From: Rickettsiales bacterium | Lineage (GTDB): Bacteria; Pseudomonadota; Alphaproteobacteria; G027485855 | Reading direction: 5' to 3' | DNA: 64,000 bases | NCBI GenBank assembly: GCA_027485855.1 | Contig: JAIXQD010000030.1 | Span: forward strand, 186,001-250,000 | In this document: piece after piece, positions 1 through 9,939 of the stretch | Position numbering within the stretch: position 1 is the first letter of the stretch | How the letters are laid out: every line of letters begins with the position of its first letter | Made by a program: the position numbers and the translations under genes | The notes under the pieces: model-generated | Databases searched by the model: none | Seen by the model: only the letters and a program-made list of their open reading frames with translations | What the model was told of the DNA's origin: nothing

Positions 1-482
1 TCGCCCAACACGCGCACCACCCCTTCATGCTGCCAGCGTGCCAAAGGCTCGCGCTCGAATATTTGTACATAAAGTGTTTGTGGCAAACGGCGGCGCACCA
101 CGGCATCTTTAACCCAAGGCAGCTCTAATAATCTTTGCCGCACCAGCTCAAGATCAATATCAAGCAGCGGGTCACCCTTTTTTGCGCGAATAGCGCGGAT
201 ACTGGCGGCAATATCGGTTTGTTTGCGCCCCACCAGCTGAATATCATTAAGTACAAAGCCGGCCGCATGCGCTTGCTGCCGTAAAAATATTTGCCCTGCG
301 CGCCATTGTTCGCCAAACCAGCCAATATGAAACAGCCATAAAGCGATACTCAGCAATAACAGCGCGCCCAAATAAGGCAGGCTGGCAAAAAACAGCATCA
401 GTTTGCGGCCACGCTTTTTACGCCGCTTATCATCGCGGGCAAGCGCGCGCACCAGCCAGTCGGTTGGAATCAGCCCGGGCAT
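1..482 (-). CDS. ftsQ: Cell division protein FtsQ (3' end outside the window)
   Basis: Divisome protein that bridges cytoplasmic and periplasmic division proteins. The ATG at 482-480 lies inside the end of ddl (13-bp overlap), which fits dcw order. About 160 codons are visible. They show a basic cytoplasmic N-terminus (RDDKRRKKRGRK), one membrane segment at about residues 29-50, then a periplasmic POTRA-type domain (VLNDIQLVGRKQTD, later LLELPWVKDAVVRRRLP). The family is usually 250-300 residues, so the beta domain lies beyond position 1. Context and POTRA sequence make the call firm. ftsA and ftsZ would be expected next, outside the window. Confidence 0.93.
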   Translation of the reverse strand, partial: MPGLIPTDWLVRALARDDKRRKKRGRKLMLFFASLPYLGALLLLSIALWLFHIGWFGEQWRAGQIFLRQQAHAAGFVLNDIQLVGRKQTDIAASIRAIRAKKGDPLLDIDLELVRQRLLELPWVKDAVVRRRLPQTLYVQIFEREPLARWQHEGVVRVLG

Positions 483-1426
483 GTGGGGTGGGCGAGTAGC
501 CAATCAACCAAGGCGGCATAGCTAATGCCTATGTGCGCGGCTTGCTCGGGCACCAGCGACAGCGGCGTAAAGCCTGGTTGACTATTCAGTTCAAGAAAAT
601 AAAGCCCATCGGCGCCAAGGCGCTCATCATAACGGAAATCAACCCGCGCAATGCCACGACACTGCAAGGCCGCAAAGGCGGTTTCAGCCATGCGTAGTGC
701 GGCTTCAGTAACAGCAGGCGGCAATTGAGCGGGCAGCACATGGCGCGCATGGCCTTCAGTATATTTGGCGGTATAGTCAAAAAACTCGGTGCTAAAAACA
801 ATTTCAGTGACGGCCAAGGCGCGGCCTGCCATAAGGCCCACAGTCAGCTCGCGCCCAGGAATATATTCCTCTACCAGCGCATGTTCGCCATAAACCCAAC
901 CATCTGGCGTAATGGGCGTGCGGTTATCGCCTTGGCGCACAATATGCACGCCAACCGACGAGCCCTCATTGGCGGGCTTAATCACATAGGGGCGGGGTAG
1001 GGGGTCGCCCTTGAGCAACTCATCCTTACTGATAAGCCGGCCTTTGGCGCAGCGCACGCCTGCGGCCTCAACCACAAGTTTGGTGAGGGGCTTATCCATA
1101 GCCAAGGCAGAGGACAGCACGCCCGAATGCGTATAGGGCACGCCCAAAAACTCCAGCACGCCTTGCACCGTGCCATCTTCGCCGCCGCGCCCATGCAGCG
1201 CATTAAACACAATGTCGGGCTTGCCGCCGGTGGCGGGTGCTAACACCCGCATGAGGCTGCCAAGGTCGCGCTGCACATCTATGGCGGTCACATTATGGCC
1301 GAGCTCGGCCAGCGCCTTGCACACGCCAGCACCACTCACCAGCGATACTTCGCGCTCAGACGACCAGCCGCCCATGAGTACGGCCACATGACAGGGTGCC
1401 ACTTTAGGCGTAAAAGACAATGTCAT
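470..1426 (-). CDS. ddl: D-alanine--D-alanine ligase
   Basis: ATP-grasp enzyme joining two D-alanines for the peptidoglycan stem peptide. The N-terminus shows HVAVLMGGWSSEREVSLVSG, typical of Ddl. The ATP-grasp region follows with PYVIKPANEGSSVGV and the metal-binding end FLELNSQPGFTPLSLVPEQA. The reading frame stays open upstream to 1489, but the ATG at 1426 overlaps the murB stop as ATGA and gives a normal length of 318 residues, so I chose it. It sits between murB and ftsQ as in many Proteobacteria. Confidence 0.96.
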   Translation of the reverse strand: MTLSFTPKVAPCHVAVLMGGWSSEREVSLVSGAGVCKALAELGHNVTAIDVQRDLGSLMRVLAPATGGKPDIVFNALHGRGGEDGTVQGVLEFLGVPYTHSGVLSSALAMDKPLTKLVVEAAGVRCAKGRLISKDELLKGDPLPRPYVIKPANEGSSVGVHIVRQGDNRTPITPDGWVYGEHALVEEYIPGRELTVGLMAGRALAVTEIVFSTEFFDYTAKYTEGHARHVLPAQLPPAVTEAALRMAETAFAALQCRGIARVDFRYDERLGADGLYFLELNSQPGFTPLSLVPEQAAHIGISYAALVDWLLAHPTCPG

Positions 1427-2376
1427 GCTTGCTCCTGCGTTGGGCTTGCCAGTATTGGGCCTATCTGACCAAGCCGTTGAATTTCCCACTTGAGTGTAAT
1501 GCCACTGTGCGCTTGCACACGCGCTTGCACCAGATTGCCTAATTCTTCAAGATCGGACGCCGAGGCGCCGCCCAAATTAATCATGAAATTGCAGTGTAGC
1601 TCAGACATTTGTGCGGCCCCTACACGCAGACCACGGCAGCCTGCCGCATCAATCAGCTGCCAGGCTTTGTGCCCCTCGGGGTTAGCAAAAGTGCTGCCAC
1701 CTGTCGCGCTATTTTGTGGCTGGCTGGCCTTGCGCTCGGTATCAATGATCTGCATGCGCGCGGCGATATTGGCCGGATTGTCTGGCTGTGCCAATAAGTG
1801 CGCGCTGGTAAAAATAATATCTTTAGCCACAGCGCAAGTGCGATAGGCAAAGCCCATTTCATCGGCGCTAAATATATGCTGCCGCCCTTGCCGGTCATAG
1901 CCGACAACCTGCTGCACAATATCTTTAAATTCACGGCCATAGCAGCCGGCATTCATGCGTAGGCCGCCGCCAATCGTGCCCGGAATGCCAAATAAAAATT
2001 CAAGCCCCGAAAGACCCAGTGCTAAAGCCTGCTCGGCGACAAAGCGGTCAAGGCAGGCCGCGCCCACTTGCAAGCCATTGGCGGTTTTAACGCAGCTATT
2101 AAAGCCGCGCTTGAGCTGCACCACCACGCCCGCAATGCCACCATCACGGATAATCACATTAGAGGTCACGCCCAAAATAGTGATAGGAATATCAGCCGGA
2201 CACGCTGCCAAAAACGCCGATAAATCGGCTTCATCGGCGGGGGTAAATAAAATCTCGGCGCTGCCACCGCACTTAAACCAGCTGCGCTGACCCAATGGCG
2301 CGTTTTGCTGCAACCGTCCGCGTGGCTGCGGCAATTGCGCCAAAAGCGTGCTGGTGTGGCTGAGCGCCGCAAGCAT
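1423..2376 (-). CDS. murB: UDP-N-acetylenolpyruvoylglucosamine reductase MurB
   Basis: FAD-dependent enzyme that reduces UDP-GlcNAc-enolpyruvate to UDP-MurNAc in the cytoplasm. Visible signatures are the FAD domain (ITILGVTSNVIIRDGG), the glycine-rich FGIPGTIGGGLRMNAGCYG, and SGGSTFANPEG-like text (ATGGSTFANPEGHKAWQLID) containing the catalytic serine region. It has 317 residues, usual for the shorter alphaproteobacterial (type II-like) form. It starts 3 nt after the murC stop and ends in an ATGA overlap with ddl. Confidence 0.96.
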   Translation of the reverse strand: MLAALSHTSTLLAQLPQPRGRLQQNAPLGQRSWFKCGGSAEILFTPADEADLSAFLAACPADIPITILGVTSNVIIRDGGIAGVVVQLKRGFNSCVKTANGLQVGAACLDRFVAEQALALGLSGLEFLFGIPGTIGGGLRMNAGCYGREFKDIVQQVVGYDRQGRQHIFSADEMGFAYRTCAVAKDIIFTSAHLLAQPDNPANIAARMQIIDTERKASQPQNSATGGSTFANPEGHKAWQLIDAAGCRGLRVGAAQMSELHCNFMINLGGASASDLEELGNLVQARVQAHSGITLKWEIQRLGQIGPILASPTQEQA

Positions 2377-2379
2377 AAA

Positions 2380-3813
2380 TCAGCCCTGCACGCGCTGCGG
2401 GTTTTGTGCCAGCAACGCTTCAAGCTGAGCGGGGAGCGCATTGGCCCAATAAGTGATGCTGCCTGCACCCAAACATACCACCAGATCACCCGGCACAGCC
2501 AATTCATGAATGAGGCTGGGCAAAGCCTCTGGGCTTGATAAGGGCAAAACATGCTTGTGGCCATGACGGCGCAAACCCTCAACCAGCGCATCACGATCGG
2601 CACCAGCAATGGGCGCTTCGCCTGCGGCATAAACATCGGCCACCAGCACAATATCGGCATCATTAAAGCAAGTGCAGAATTGCTCGAATAAACTTTCAAG
2701 GCGTGAATAACGATGCGGCTGCACCACAGCAATGGTGCGCCCCGTGCCCGCCACGCGTGCGGCTTTTAGCACCGCGCTGATTTCAACCGGATGATGGCCG
2801 TAATCATCAATCACGGTAATGCCGCCGACACTGCCGGTTTTGGTAAAGCGCCGTTTGACACCTTGAAAGCTGGCAAAAGTTTCGCGCAAAACGGCTTCAG
2901 GAATATTCATCTGGTGGGCAATGGCCACGCATACCAACGAGTTTTGAATATTATGCAAGCCAAACATGGGCAATTGAATATCATCAATCACGCGCGGCGT
3001 GCCGCCCGCCCGATCGGTGATAACCACACTGTAGCGCGCGCCCCCTGGGCCTTGGCGCACATCAACGGCGCGAATATCGGCTTGCGGCGAGAAACCATAA
3101 GTGATGATGCGCCGATCTTCAACGCGAGGAATAAGCGACTGCACTTCTGGGTGATCGACGCATAACACGCCAAAACCATAAAACGGAATATTTTGCACAA
3201 AATTTTCAAAGGCCAAGCGTACATTATCGAATGTGCCATAATGATCGAGATGCTCGGGGTCGATATTGGTGACCACCGCAATGGTGGCAGGCAGGCGGGT
3301 AAAAGTGCCGTCCGATTCATCGGCTTCAACCACCATCCATTCAGGCCCGCCCTGACGGGTGTTGGCGCCATAAGCATTGATAATGCCGCCATTGATAATG
3401 GTGGGGTCAAGGCCGGCTTTTTCAAACAGCCAGCCTACCAAAGAAGTGGTGGTGGTTTTGCCATGCGTGCCCGCCACCGCCACCGACCATTTAAGCCGCA
3501 TGAGCTCGGCCAGCATTTCAGCACGGCGCACGACAGGCAAGCCCAAGGCGCGCGCAGCGGCCAGCTCGGGGTTGTCGCGCTTTACGGCTGATGAGTAGAC
3601 CACCACCGATACGCCCTGCACTTGCTCGGCTTTGTGGCCAATAGCCACACGAATGCCTTGTGCGCGCAAACGCTGCACATTGGCATTGTCGCTACTATCC
3701 GAGCCCGAGACACTATAGCCCAAATGATGCAGCACTTCGGCAATGCCGCTCATGCCAATACCGCCAATGCCAATAAAATGAAGCGTGCCAATCGATAAAG
3801 GAAGTTCGCGCAT
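2380..3813 (-). CDS. murC: UDP-N-acetylmuramate--L-alanine ligase MurC
   Basis: Mur ligase adding L-alanine to UDP-MurNAc. The N-terminal nucleotide-type domain starts [20 protein letters not shown]. The P-loop is [16 protein letters not shown] (about residues 110-125). The central domain has [16 protein letters not shown] and the C-terminal domain has [16 protein letters not shown] and VVQPHRYSR, all typical of MurC. It has 477 residues, the normal length. A GAGG sequence precedes the ATG. A 66-bp gap separates it from murG, the largest gap inside the cluster, so an internal promoter is possible there. Confidence 0.97.
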   Translation of the reverse strand: MRELPLSIGTLHFIGIGGIGMSGIAEVLHHLGYSVSGSDSSDNANVQRLRAQGIRVAIGHKAEQVQGVSVVVYSSAVKRDNPELAAARALGLPVVRRAEMLAELMRLKWSVAVAGTHGKTTTTSLVGWLFEKAGLDPTIINGGIINAYGANTRQGGPEWMVVEADESDGTFTRLPATIAVVTNIDPEHLDHYGTFDNVRLAFENFVQNIPFYGFGVLCVDHPEVQSLIPRVEDRRIITYGFSPQADIRAVDVRQGPGGARYSVVITDRAGGTPRVIDDIQLPMFGLHNIQNSLVCVAIAHQMNIPEAVLRETFASFQGVKRRFTKTGSVGGITVIDDYGHHPVEISAVLKAARVAGTGRTIAVVQPHRYSRLESLFEQFCTCFNDADIVLVADVYAAGEAPIAGADRDALVEGLRRHGHKHVLPLSSPEALPSLIHELAVPGDLVVCLGAGSITYWANALPAQLEALLAQNPQRVQG

Positions 3814-3879
3814 TTTGCCTCGCCGAATCAGGTGTAAACACAGATTAAGCGCATATTGTGCCTGTTTTATGGCTAAAAG

Positions 3880-4965
3880 TTAAGCCTTGAGCACCAAATT
3901 AGCCAGATTTTGCGCCGCTTGCGGATGTCCTTGGGCGCGGGCCTCTTGCGCTGTGCGTATCAGCGTATCGGGCAAGTTCAAAAATGCTTCAAGCCGCACG
4001 GCAATACTATCAGGGGTAAAGGCCGCTTCAGGCATCAGCCAGGCGGCATGATGCGCCGACAACGCCTCGGCATTGGCGCTTTGCTCATCGCCCAAAGCAT
4101 AAGGGTAGGGCACTAAAATGCCCGGACGCCCAACGCAAGTGAGCTCGGCCACTGTGCTGGCGCCGCCGCGGCCAATCAGCAAATGCGCTTGCGCGAGGCG
4201 CTCGGGCATGTTGGTGAGAAAGGGCGCCAGCTCGGCTGCAAGCCCTAGTGAATCATAAACTGCCCGCACTTGCGGAATATCCTCGCTGCGGCATTGTTGT
4301 TGTAATTGCAGCCGCGCCCGATAAGCGGCGGGAAGGCGCTTTAAGGCCTCGGGCAAAATCTGGCCAAAAACTTTGGCGCCCTGACTGCCGCCGGTGACTA
4401 ATATACGCAACGGCGTTTGCATATTGAGGGTGGGGTAGGGCACGTCACGCGCCGCCACAAAGCCCGCCCGCACGGGATTGCCGGTTAAAGTAATTTTGTG
4501 CAAATAGCGGCCCATGCCCTGCACCCTGAGAAAACAGGTGGCAATTTTATCGGCAAAAGGTGCCAGCAATTTATTGGCTCTGCCCAACACGGCATTTTGC
4601 TCGTGCAATATAATGGGCAGGCGCAAACTGGCCGCGGCTAAAATTGTGGGCACGCTGGCATAGCCACCAAAGCCCACCACTAATTTTGCCTGATGCGCTT
4701 GCAGCTGTTGTCTGGCCTGCCACACCCCTTGCGCTATTTCGCCCAAGGCCTGCACCCGCTGTATCATCTTTACGCCTGAAGGCGTGCGCCCTTTAATGCG
4801 CACTACGGGCGCTGCCACATCGGCACTAAAAGCCTGCCCGCGACTATCGGTAAAAAGCGCCACAGCATGACCGCGTGCGGTAAGCTCGCTCGCCAAAGCC
4901 TCGGCCGGAAAAATATGCCCGCCTGTGCCACCCGCGGCCAGAACAATACTATTCATCATGCTCAT
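3880..4965 (-). CDS. murG: UDP-GlcNAc:lipid I N-acetylglucosaminyltransferase MurG
   Basis: Peripheral membrane glycosyltransferase converting lipid I to lipid II. It has the glycine-rich N-terminal loop AAGGTGGHIFPAEALA, the second loop VTGGSQGAKVFGQILPEA, and the UDP-sugar site LIGRGGASTVAELTCVGRP with PYPYALGDEQSANA. It has 361 residues, as usual. The ATG at 4965 overlaps the ftsW stop (ATGA). Two further methionines at positions 3 and 4 are alternative starts, but the overlap favours the first. Confidence 0.97.
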   Translation of the reverse strand: MSMMNSIVLAAGGTGGHIFPAEALASELTARGHAVALFTDSRGQAFSADVAAPVVRIKGRTPSGVKMIQRVQALGEIAQGVWQARQQLQAHQAKLVVGFGGYASVPTILAAASLRLPIILHEQNAVLGRANKLLAPFADKIATCFLRVQGMGRYLHKITLTGNPVRAGFVAARDVPYPTLNMQTPLRILVTGGSQGAKVFGQILPEALKRLPAAYRARLQLQQQCRSEDIPQVRAVYDSLGLAAELAPFLTNMPERLAQAHLLIGRGGASTVAELTCVGRPGILVPYPYALGDEQSANAEALSAHHAAWLMPEAAFTPDSIAVRLEAFLNLPDTLIRTAQEARAQGHPQAAQNLANLVLKA

Positions 4966-6095
4966 GCTGCACCTGTATTATAAAGAGGATGTTCGTTACG
5001 TTTTTTTGTCAGCGCCAAAACCATACCCATACCTAAAGCCATGGCCCAGAGCGATGAACCACCATAAGAGATAAACGGCAAGGTCATGCCTTTGGTGGGG
5101 ATAAGATGCAGTGTCGAGGCCATGTTGATAAAGGCTTGTAAGCCAAATTGAAAAAATAAACCACTGGCAGCCAGCACCACAAACAGATTTTTTTCGCGCC
5201 GCAGGCGCAGCAGGCCGCGCACCACAATAAACACAAACAGTGCCCATAATAATAAGCAGCCAATCAGGCCAAATTCTTCGCCGGCGACGGCATAGATAAA
5301 ATCGGCATGCACATCGGGGATAGACATTTTAATGGTGCCTTCACCCGGGCCCGTGCCAAATAAGCCGCCTTGGCCAAAAGCCTCGCTGGCGCGCTGCACT
5401 TGAAAGGTGTCGCCTGTTTCTGGCTGCAAAAAGCGGTTCACGCGACTGGCCACATGCGGAAAAATAAAATAAGCCGCAACGCTGCCGCCTGCCGCACACA
5501 CAAAAAGCAGCGCCACAATAATGAGCGGTAAGCCGGCCAGAAAAATCTGTGCCAGCCAAATGCAGCCCAGCACAAAGGTCATGCCAAAATCGGGTTGCAG
5601 CAACAGCAGCATGGCGCAGAGGCCAAAAATCATCGCGCTTAATGCATGACCGGGAAAGCCGATAACCTCGTGACTGCGCGCTAACAGCCATGCGGCCACC
5701 ACGGCAAAAGCAGGCTTTAAAAACTCTGAGGGCTGTAACGAAAAACCAGCCACATGCAGCCAGCGGGTGGCGCCCTTAATCTCGGTGCCAATAACCAAGG
5801 TTGCCGCAACCATAGCCAAGCTTACCACCAGCGCCAAAAGGGCCAAAAGGCGCACGCCGCGCAAACTGAGCAGGCTGCTGCCCAATAATAAAAGAATGGC
5901 CGGCAGCAGCATCAGCAAATGCCGCTCAACAAAATGGAAGGTATCAAGGCCGATGCGCTCGGCCACAGCCGGGCTTGCGGCTTGAATCAGCCACACGCCA
6001 ATGGCCATTAGGAGTGCCAGCGCCAAGAGTGTCCAACGGTCGACGCACCACCACCATTTGCCCAAAACCGATTGGTCGCGTTTCAGATTCATCAT
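4962..6095 (-). CDS. ftsW: Lipid II polymerase / SEDS protein FtsW
   Basis: SEDS-family septal glycosyltransferase working with FtsI. It is a polytopic membrane protein of 377 residues starting with a basic cytoplasmic stretch. Family signatures include GFSLQPSEFLKPAFAVVAAW, LLQPDFGMTFVLG, VNRFLQPETGDTFQVQRA and, near the C-terminus, LPFISYGGSSL. It overlaps murD (upstream) and murG (downstream) by ATGA. Confidence 0.96.
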   Translation of the reverse strand: MMNLKRDQSVLGKWWWCVDRWTLLALALLMAIGVWLIQAASPAVAERIGLDTFHFVERHLLMLLPAILLLLGSSLLSLRGVRLLALLALVVSLAMVAATLVIGTEIKGATRWLHVAGFSLQPSEFLKPAFAVVAAWLLARSHEVIGFPGHALSAMIFGLCAMLLLLQPDFGMTFVLGCIWLAQIFLAGLPLIIVALLFVCAAGGSVAAYFIFPHVASRVNRFLQPETGDTFQVQRASEAFGQGGLFGTGPGEGTIKMSIPDVHADFIYAVAGEEFGLIGCLLLWALFVFIVVRGLLRLRREKNLFVVLAASGLFFQFGLQAFINMASTLHLIPTKGMTLPFISYGGSSLWAMALGMGMVLALTKKRNEHPLYNTGAA

Positions 6096-7432
6096 TGAGC
6101 GAATTCCTTTACAAGGGCAATAAAATGGGCGCCACGCGCTTCAAAGCTTTTATATTGGTCCCATGAGGCGCAAGCGGGCGATAACAACACAATGCTGGGT
6201 GCTGCTTGTGCTGCGGCTTTGGCCGCTGCTGCAAAAGCATGGCTCAAATCACCATGACCGCTACAAGTTACATGGTGAGCGCGGAGCCAGTTTAAAAAAT
6301 CGGCCTCGGCCGCGCCATAAACAAAGGCCGCTTTAATGCGCGGCAAAAAGGCCTCAAGCCCAGCAAGCCCGCCTTCTTTGGCTTGGCCACCCAGCAGCCA
6401 AAAAATATTATCGTAGCAAGCCAGCGCTTTGCCGGCGGCATCGGCATTGGTGGCTTTGCTGTCATTGATATAATTCACGCCTTGGTGCTTGGCCACCAGC
6501 TGCTGCCGGTGCGCAAGGCCGGGGAAGCTCTCAAGCCCCGCAATAATTTTGGCGTCGGCAATGCCGATATGCTGTGCCACAGCCACGGCTGCCGCGGCAT
6601 TTTGGCCATTATGCGCGCCGGGTAAAGCCGCACAATTTTCCATATTTAGGAAAATTTCCCCATTATAATAAAGGCAATTTTTTTGCCAGCTGATACCCTG
6701 CGCCAATAGCTGCTGGCAGCTAATAAGCGTGCGGGGGCCATTATAGGCTTTGCTGGCGGCTTGTGTTTCAGGCTCGTCAATGCCCAACACCGCAAGGCCT
6801 GTTGGGGGCATATTTAAAATATTGGCCTTGGCTTTGATATAGCCTGCCATGCCGCCATGGCGGTTTAAATGGTCGGGGGTGATGTTAAGCAGCACGGCCA
6901 CAGCGCAGCGTAAGCTGGGGCATAGCTCAAGCTGGTAGGATGATAGCTCCAGCACATAATAGCCGTTGGCACTGAGGGTGGGTAAGGTCAGTGCGGCTGT
7001 GCCTAGATTGCCGCCTACAGCCACTTCAAGGCCGGCTTGTTGCAGCATATGGCCAATGAGTGCGGTTGTGGTTGATTTGCCATTAGTGCCGGTAATGCCA
7101 ATAATTTTGGCTTGTGTGTTTGCTTGCACCAATAATTCGATATCGCCAATAATGGGCACATGGGCCGCCCGCGCTGCCGCTGCAAAAGCGTGTGGCGCAG
7201 GGTAGGTATGCGGAATACCCGGTGACAGCACCAACGCATCAAGGTGTGGCCAATCGGGCGCATCGGTCACGGTCAGGCCCAAGGCCTGCGCTTGCTGCCG
7301 TGATGCAGGATTATCGTCCCACACTTGCACGTGCGCGCCGCTGGCCTGCAAAGCCTGTGAGGTGGGCAAGCCCGATGTGCCAAGGCCCAGCACAAAATAA
7401 TGTTTATCTTTGGCGAAGGGCAGTTGCATCAT
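6092..7432 (-). CDS. murD: UDP-N-acetylmuramoyl-L-alanine--D-glutamate ligase MurD
   Basis: Mur ligase adding D-glutamate. The N-terminal domain begins [18 protein letters not shown]. The P-loop is [20 protein letters not shown]. The central domain has [21 protein letters not shown] and the C-terminal domain has [17 protein letters not shown] and [15 protein letters not shown]. The open frame extends to 7486, but the ATG at 7432 overlaps the mraY stop as ATGA and gives 446 residues, the normal size. The extra 18 residues of the longer frame look unlike MurD. Confidence 0.96.
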   Translation of the reverse strand: MMQLPFAKDKHYFVLGLGTSGLPTSQALQASGAHVQVWDDNPASRQQAQALGLTVTDAPDWPHLDALVLSPGIPHTYPAPHAFAAAARAAHVPIIGDIELLVQANTQAKIIGITGTNGKSTTTALIGHMLQQAGLEVAVGGNLGTAALTLPTLSANGYYVLELSSYQLELCPSLRCAVAVLLNITPDHLNRHGGMAGYIKAKANILNMPPTGLAVLGIDEPETQAASKAYNGPRTLISCQQLLAQGISWQKNCLYYNGEIFLNMENCAALPGAHNGQNAAAAVAVAQHIGIADAKIIAGLESFPGLAHRQQLVAKHQGVNYINDSKATNADAAGKALACYDNIFWLLGGQAKEGGLAGLEAFLPRIKAAFVYGAAEADFLNWLRAHHVTCSGHGDLSHAFAAAAKAAAQAAPSIVLLSPACASWDQYKSFEARGAHFIALVKEFAQ

Positions 7433-8514
7433 CTGAGTTTGAGGCTTGACAGGCCAATCAGCGCCAGCACGGCCGAGATAATCCAAAAGCGCACCACAAT
7501 GGTGCTTTCGGGCCAGCCGAGTTTTTCAAAATGATGATGCAGCGGCGCCATTTTAAAAATGCGTTTGCCGGTGAGTTTAAAATAACCCACTTGCAGCATC
7601 ACGCTGACAGTTTCGGCCACAAACAGCCCGCCAATCACGGGCAGCACCAGCTCATGTTTGCTGGCAACGGCAATGGCACCAATGCCGCCACCCAAAGCCA
7701 GCGAGCCAGTGTCGCCCATAAAAATTTGTGCGGGCGGCGCGTTGTACCATAAAAAGCCAAGCCCTGCGCCAATCAGCGCGCCGCATAAAACCGCAAGCTC
7801 ACCCGTGCCCGGCACATGGGTAATTTGCAGGTAATTGGCAAAAACCGCATTGCCGGCAAGATAGGCAATCAGCCCAAAGCTGGCAGCGCAAAAAATCATC
7901 GGCACTGTGGCCAAACCATCAAGCCCATCGGTGAGGTTCATGGCATTGCCAGCGCTCACCATCACCACGGCGGCAAAGGCAATGTAAAAATAACCCATCT
8001 GCCACAGCCAATCTTTAAAAATGGGAAAGGCCAATGCCGTGGCATGTTCGGGGTTGGCCACTTGTGTGAGGAGTAAGGCCGCACAACCGGCAATCAGAAA
8101 TTGCCACAATAGCCGTACTCGCCCCGATACGCCCGCATGGTTGCGCGCGCGTAATTTGGCAAAATCATCGGCAAAGCCAACCAGACCAAAGCCAGCCATA
8201 ACCAGCAACACAATCCAGATATAGGGGCTAGATAAATCGGCCCACAGCAATGTGCTGATAAACAGCGCAATCAGCATTAACAGCCCGCCCATGGTGGGCG
8301 TGCCTTTTTTCTTGAAGTGGGTTTCAGGGCCGTCACTGCGAATGGGCTGACCATCGCCCTGCATTGAGCGCAGCCAGCGAATAAAGCTGGGGCCAATCAG
8401 CCAGCAAATCAGCAGCGCCGTCATAAGGGCAGCACCGGTGCGGAAGGTCAGATAGCGCAGTAGGTTGAAGATAATATGCTCATCATTCAAATGAGCTAAG
8501 AGCAAATAGAGCAT
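7429..8514 (-). CDS. mraY: Phospho-N-acetylmuramoyl-pentapeptide transferase MraY
   Basis: Integral membrane enzyme transferring phospho-MurNAc-pentapeptide to undecaprenyl phosphate (lipid I). It has 361 residues and about ten membrane segments. Signatures are [35 protein letters not shown] with the catalytic acidic pair, [33 protein letters not shown] followed by [14 protein letters not shown], and [14 protein letters not shown]. It lies 3 nt after murF and overlaps murD by ATGA. Confidence 0.97.
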   Translation of the reverse strand: MLYLLLAHLNDEHIIFNLLRYLTFRTGAALMTALLICWLIGPSFIRWLRSMQGDGQPIRSDGPETHFKKKGTPTMGGLLMLIALFISTLLWADLSSPYIWIVLLVMAGFGLVGFADDFAKLRARNHAGVSGRVRLLWQFLIAGCAALLLTQVANPEHATALAFPIFKDWLWQMGYFYIAFAAVVMVSAGNAMNLTDGLDGLATVPMIFCAASFGLIAYLAGNAVFANYLQITHVPGTGELAVLCGALIGAGLGFLWYNAPPAQIFMGDTGSLALGGGIGAIAVASKHELVLPVIGGLFVAETVSVMLQVGYFKLTGKRIFKMAPLHHHFEKLGWPESTIVVRFWIISAVLALIGLSSLKLR

Positions 8515-8517
8515 CGG

Positions 8518-9939
8518 TTAATCCTTCTTACGGTTTTTTGCTTGGAGTGCTGCCACAATTTTACTGGTGCCGGTGCCCTTCGAGCTTTTAATCATAATCA
8601 CATCGCCACTTTGCAGCGCGGCCTCGATGTGTGGCAACAAGGCCAGTGCATCGGGCGCGCTCATGCCTTGCTGATTTTTGGGTAATTGCAAAAATAAATT
8701 ATGCATGAGCGGGCCGCAGGTGAAAACCATGTCAATCTCTTTGCCGATGCTGGGCAAGAGCGCGGTATGAAAACTGGTTGCGTCAAAGCCCAGCTCGAGC
8801 ATGTCGCCCAAAACGGCAATGCGCTTACTGCCCTGTGTAGGCTTGCTGCTTTTCAGCAAATCGAGCGCGGCGCGCATCGATACCGGGCTGGCATTATAGC
8901 TTTCGTCAATCAGCGTGATGGTGCCTTGCGGCAGGCGCAAGGTTTGTTGTTGCCCACGTCCGGCGGGTGGGGTGAAGTGTGCCAAACTTTGCGCGGCCAA
9001 AGCAATATCGGCGCCTGCGGCTTTGGCAGCTAACAACACGGCAAGGCTATTTTGCACCCAATGACGGCCAGGGGCACCAATGTCATAGCTCAGCTCTTGC
9101 CCCATAAAACTAGCACAAACGGTGCTGCTTTGCGCTTGCAACTGATAGCTGATGAGTTGTGCTTGTGCGCCTGCGCTTTCGCCAAAGCCCCAAATATTGG
9201 TGGCATGATGTTGTGCGGCAACATCGCGCAGACGCGCAAAAAAAGGATTATCGGCATTTAAGATGGCCGTGCCGCCCGCAGTCAGGCCCGTAAAAATTTC
9301 GGCCTTGGCCTCGGCAATAGCGGCGACATTGGCAAAATGCGCCAGATGCACGGCTTCAACCGTAGTAATTAACACAATATGCGGCTGCACCATGGGGCTG
9401 AGTTGTGCCAATTCGCCCGCATGGTTCATGCCTAATTCAAAAATGCCAAAATGCGCTGTGGGCGGCAGTTGCGCCAAAGAGAGCGGCGCCCCCCAATGAT
9501 TATTAAAGCTGCCCTTGGTGGCATAAGTTTGGCCCTGCCGTTGCAGCATATGATAGAGCGCATCTTTGCTGCCGGTTTTACCAACCGAGCCGGTAATGGC
9601 AATGATTTTACCGCGGGCGCGCTTACGCCCCGCTTGGCCTAAAGCCACCAGAGCGGCCATGGTGTCGGCCACTTTAATGCAGCGCTCGCCTAAGTTATCT
9701 TGATGCACAATACAGCCCGCAGCGCCGGCATCGAGGGCTTGTTTGACAAAATCATGCCCGTCATGGTTGGGGCCTTTAAGGGCAATAAATAAATCGCCCG
9801 CTTTTATGCTGCGGCTATCGATGGCCACATCAAATGCCACAAAATCGCCACCCCCTGTGCCGCCGCCTGTGCCAGACACTGCTTGCCGAATATCGTCGCT
9901 TTGCCAAAGTGGGGCCGATTGCGGGTTTGGCTTATTCAT
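8518..9939 (-). CDS. murF: UDP-MurNAc-tripeptide--D-alanyl-D-alanine ligase MurF
   Basis: Mur ligase adding the D-Ala-D-Ala dipeptide made by Ddl. The N-terminal domain contains DSRSIKAGDLFIALKGPNHD. The P-loop is IAITGSVGKTGSKDALYHML, and NNHWGAPLSLAQLP follows. The C-terminal domain has LIDESYNASPVSMRAALDLL and VLGDMLELG. It has 473 residues, normal. The start overlaps the murE stop (ATGA). A run of glycines (GTGGGTGGGD) near residue 25 is a small local expansion. Confidence 0.96.
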   Translation of the reverse strand: MNKPNPQSAPLWQSDDIRQAVSGTGGGTGGGDFVAFDVAIDSRSIKAGDLFIALKGPNHDGHDFVKQALDAGAAGCIVHQDNLGERCIKVADTMAALVALGQAGRKRARGKIIAITGSVGKTGSKDALYHMLQRQGQTYATKGSFNNHWGAPLSLAQLPPTAHFGIFELGMNHAGELAQLSPMVQPHIVLITTVEAVHLAHFANVAAIAEAKAEIFTGLTAGGTAILNADNPFFARLRDVAAQHHATNIWGFGESAGAQAQLISYQLQAQSSTVCASFMGQELSYDIGAPGRHWVQNSLAVLLAAKAAGADIALAAQSLAHFTPPAGRGQQQTLRLPQGTITLIDESYNASPVSMRAALDLLKSSKPTQGSKRIAVLGDMLELGFDATSFHTALLPSIGKEIDMVFTCGPLMHNLFLQLPKNQQGMSAPDALALLPHIEAALQSGDVIMIKSSKGTGTSKIVAALQAKNRKKD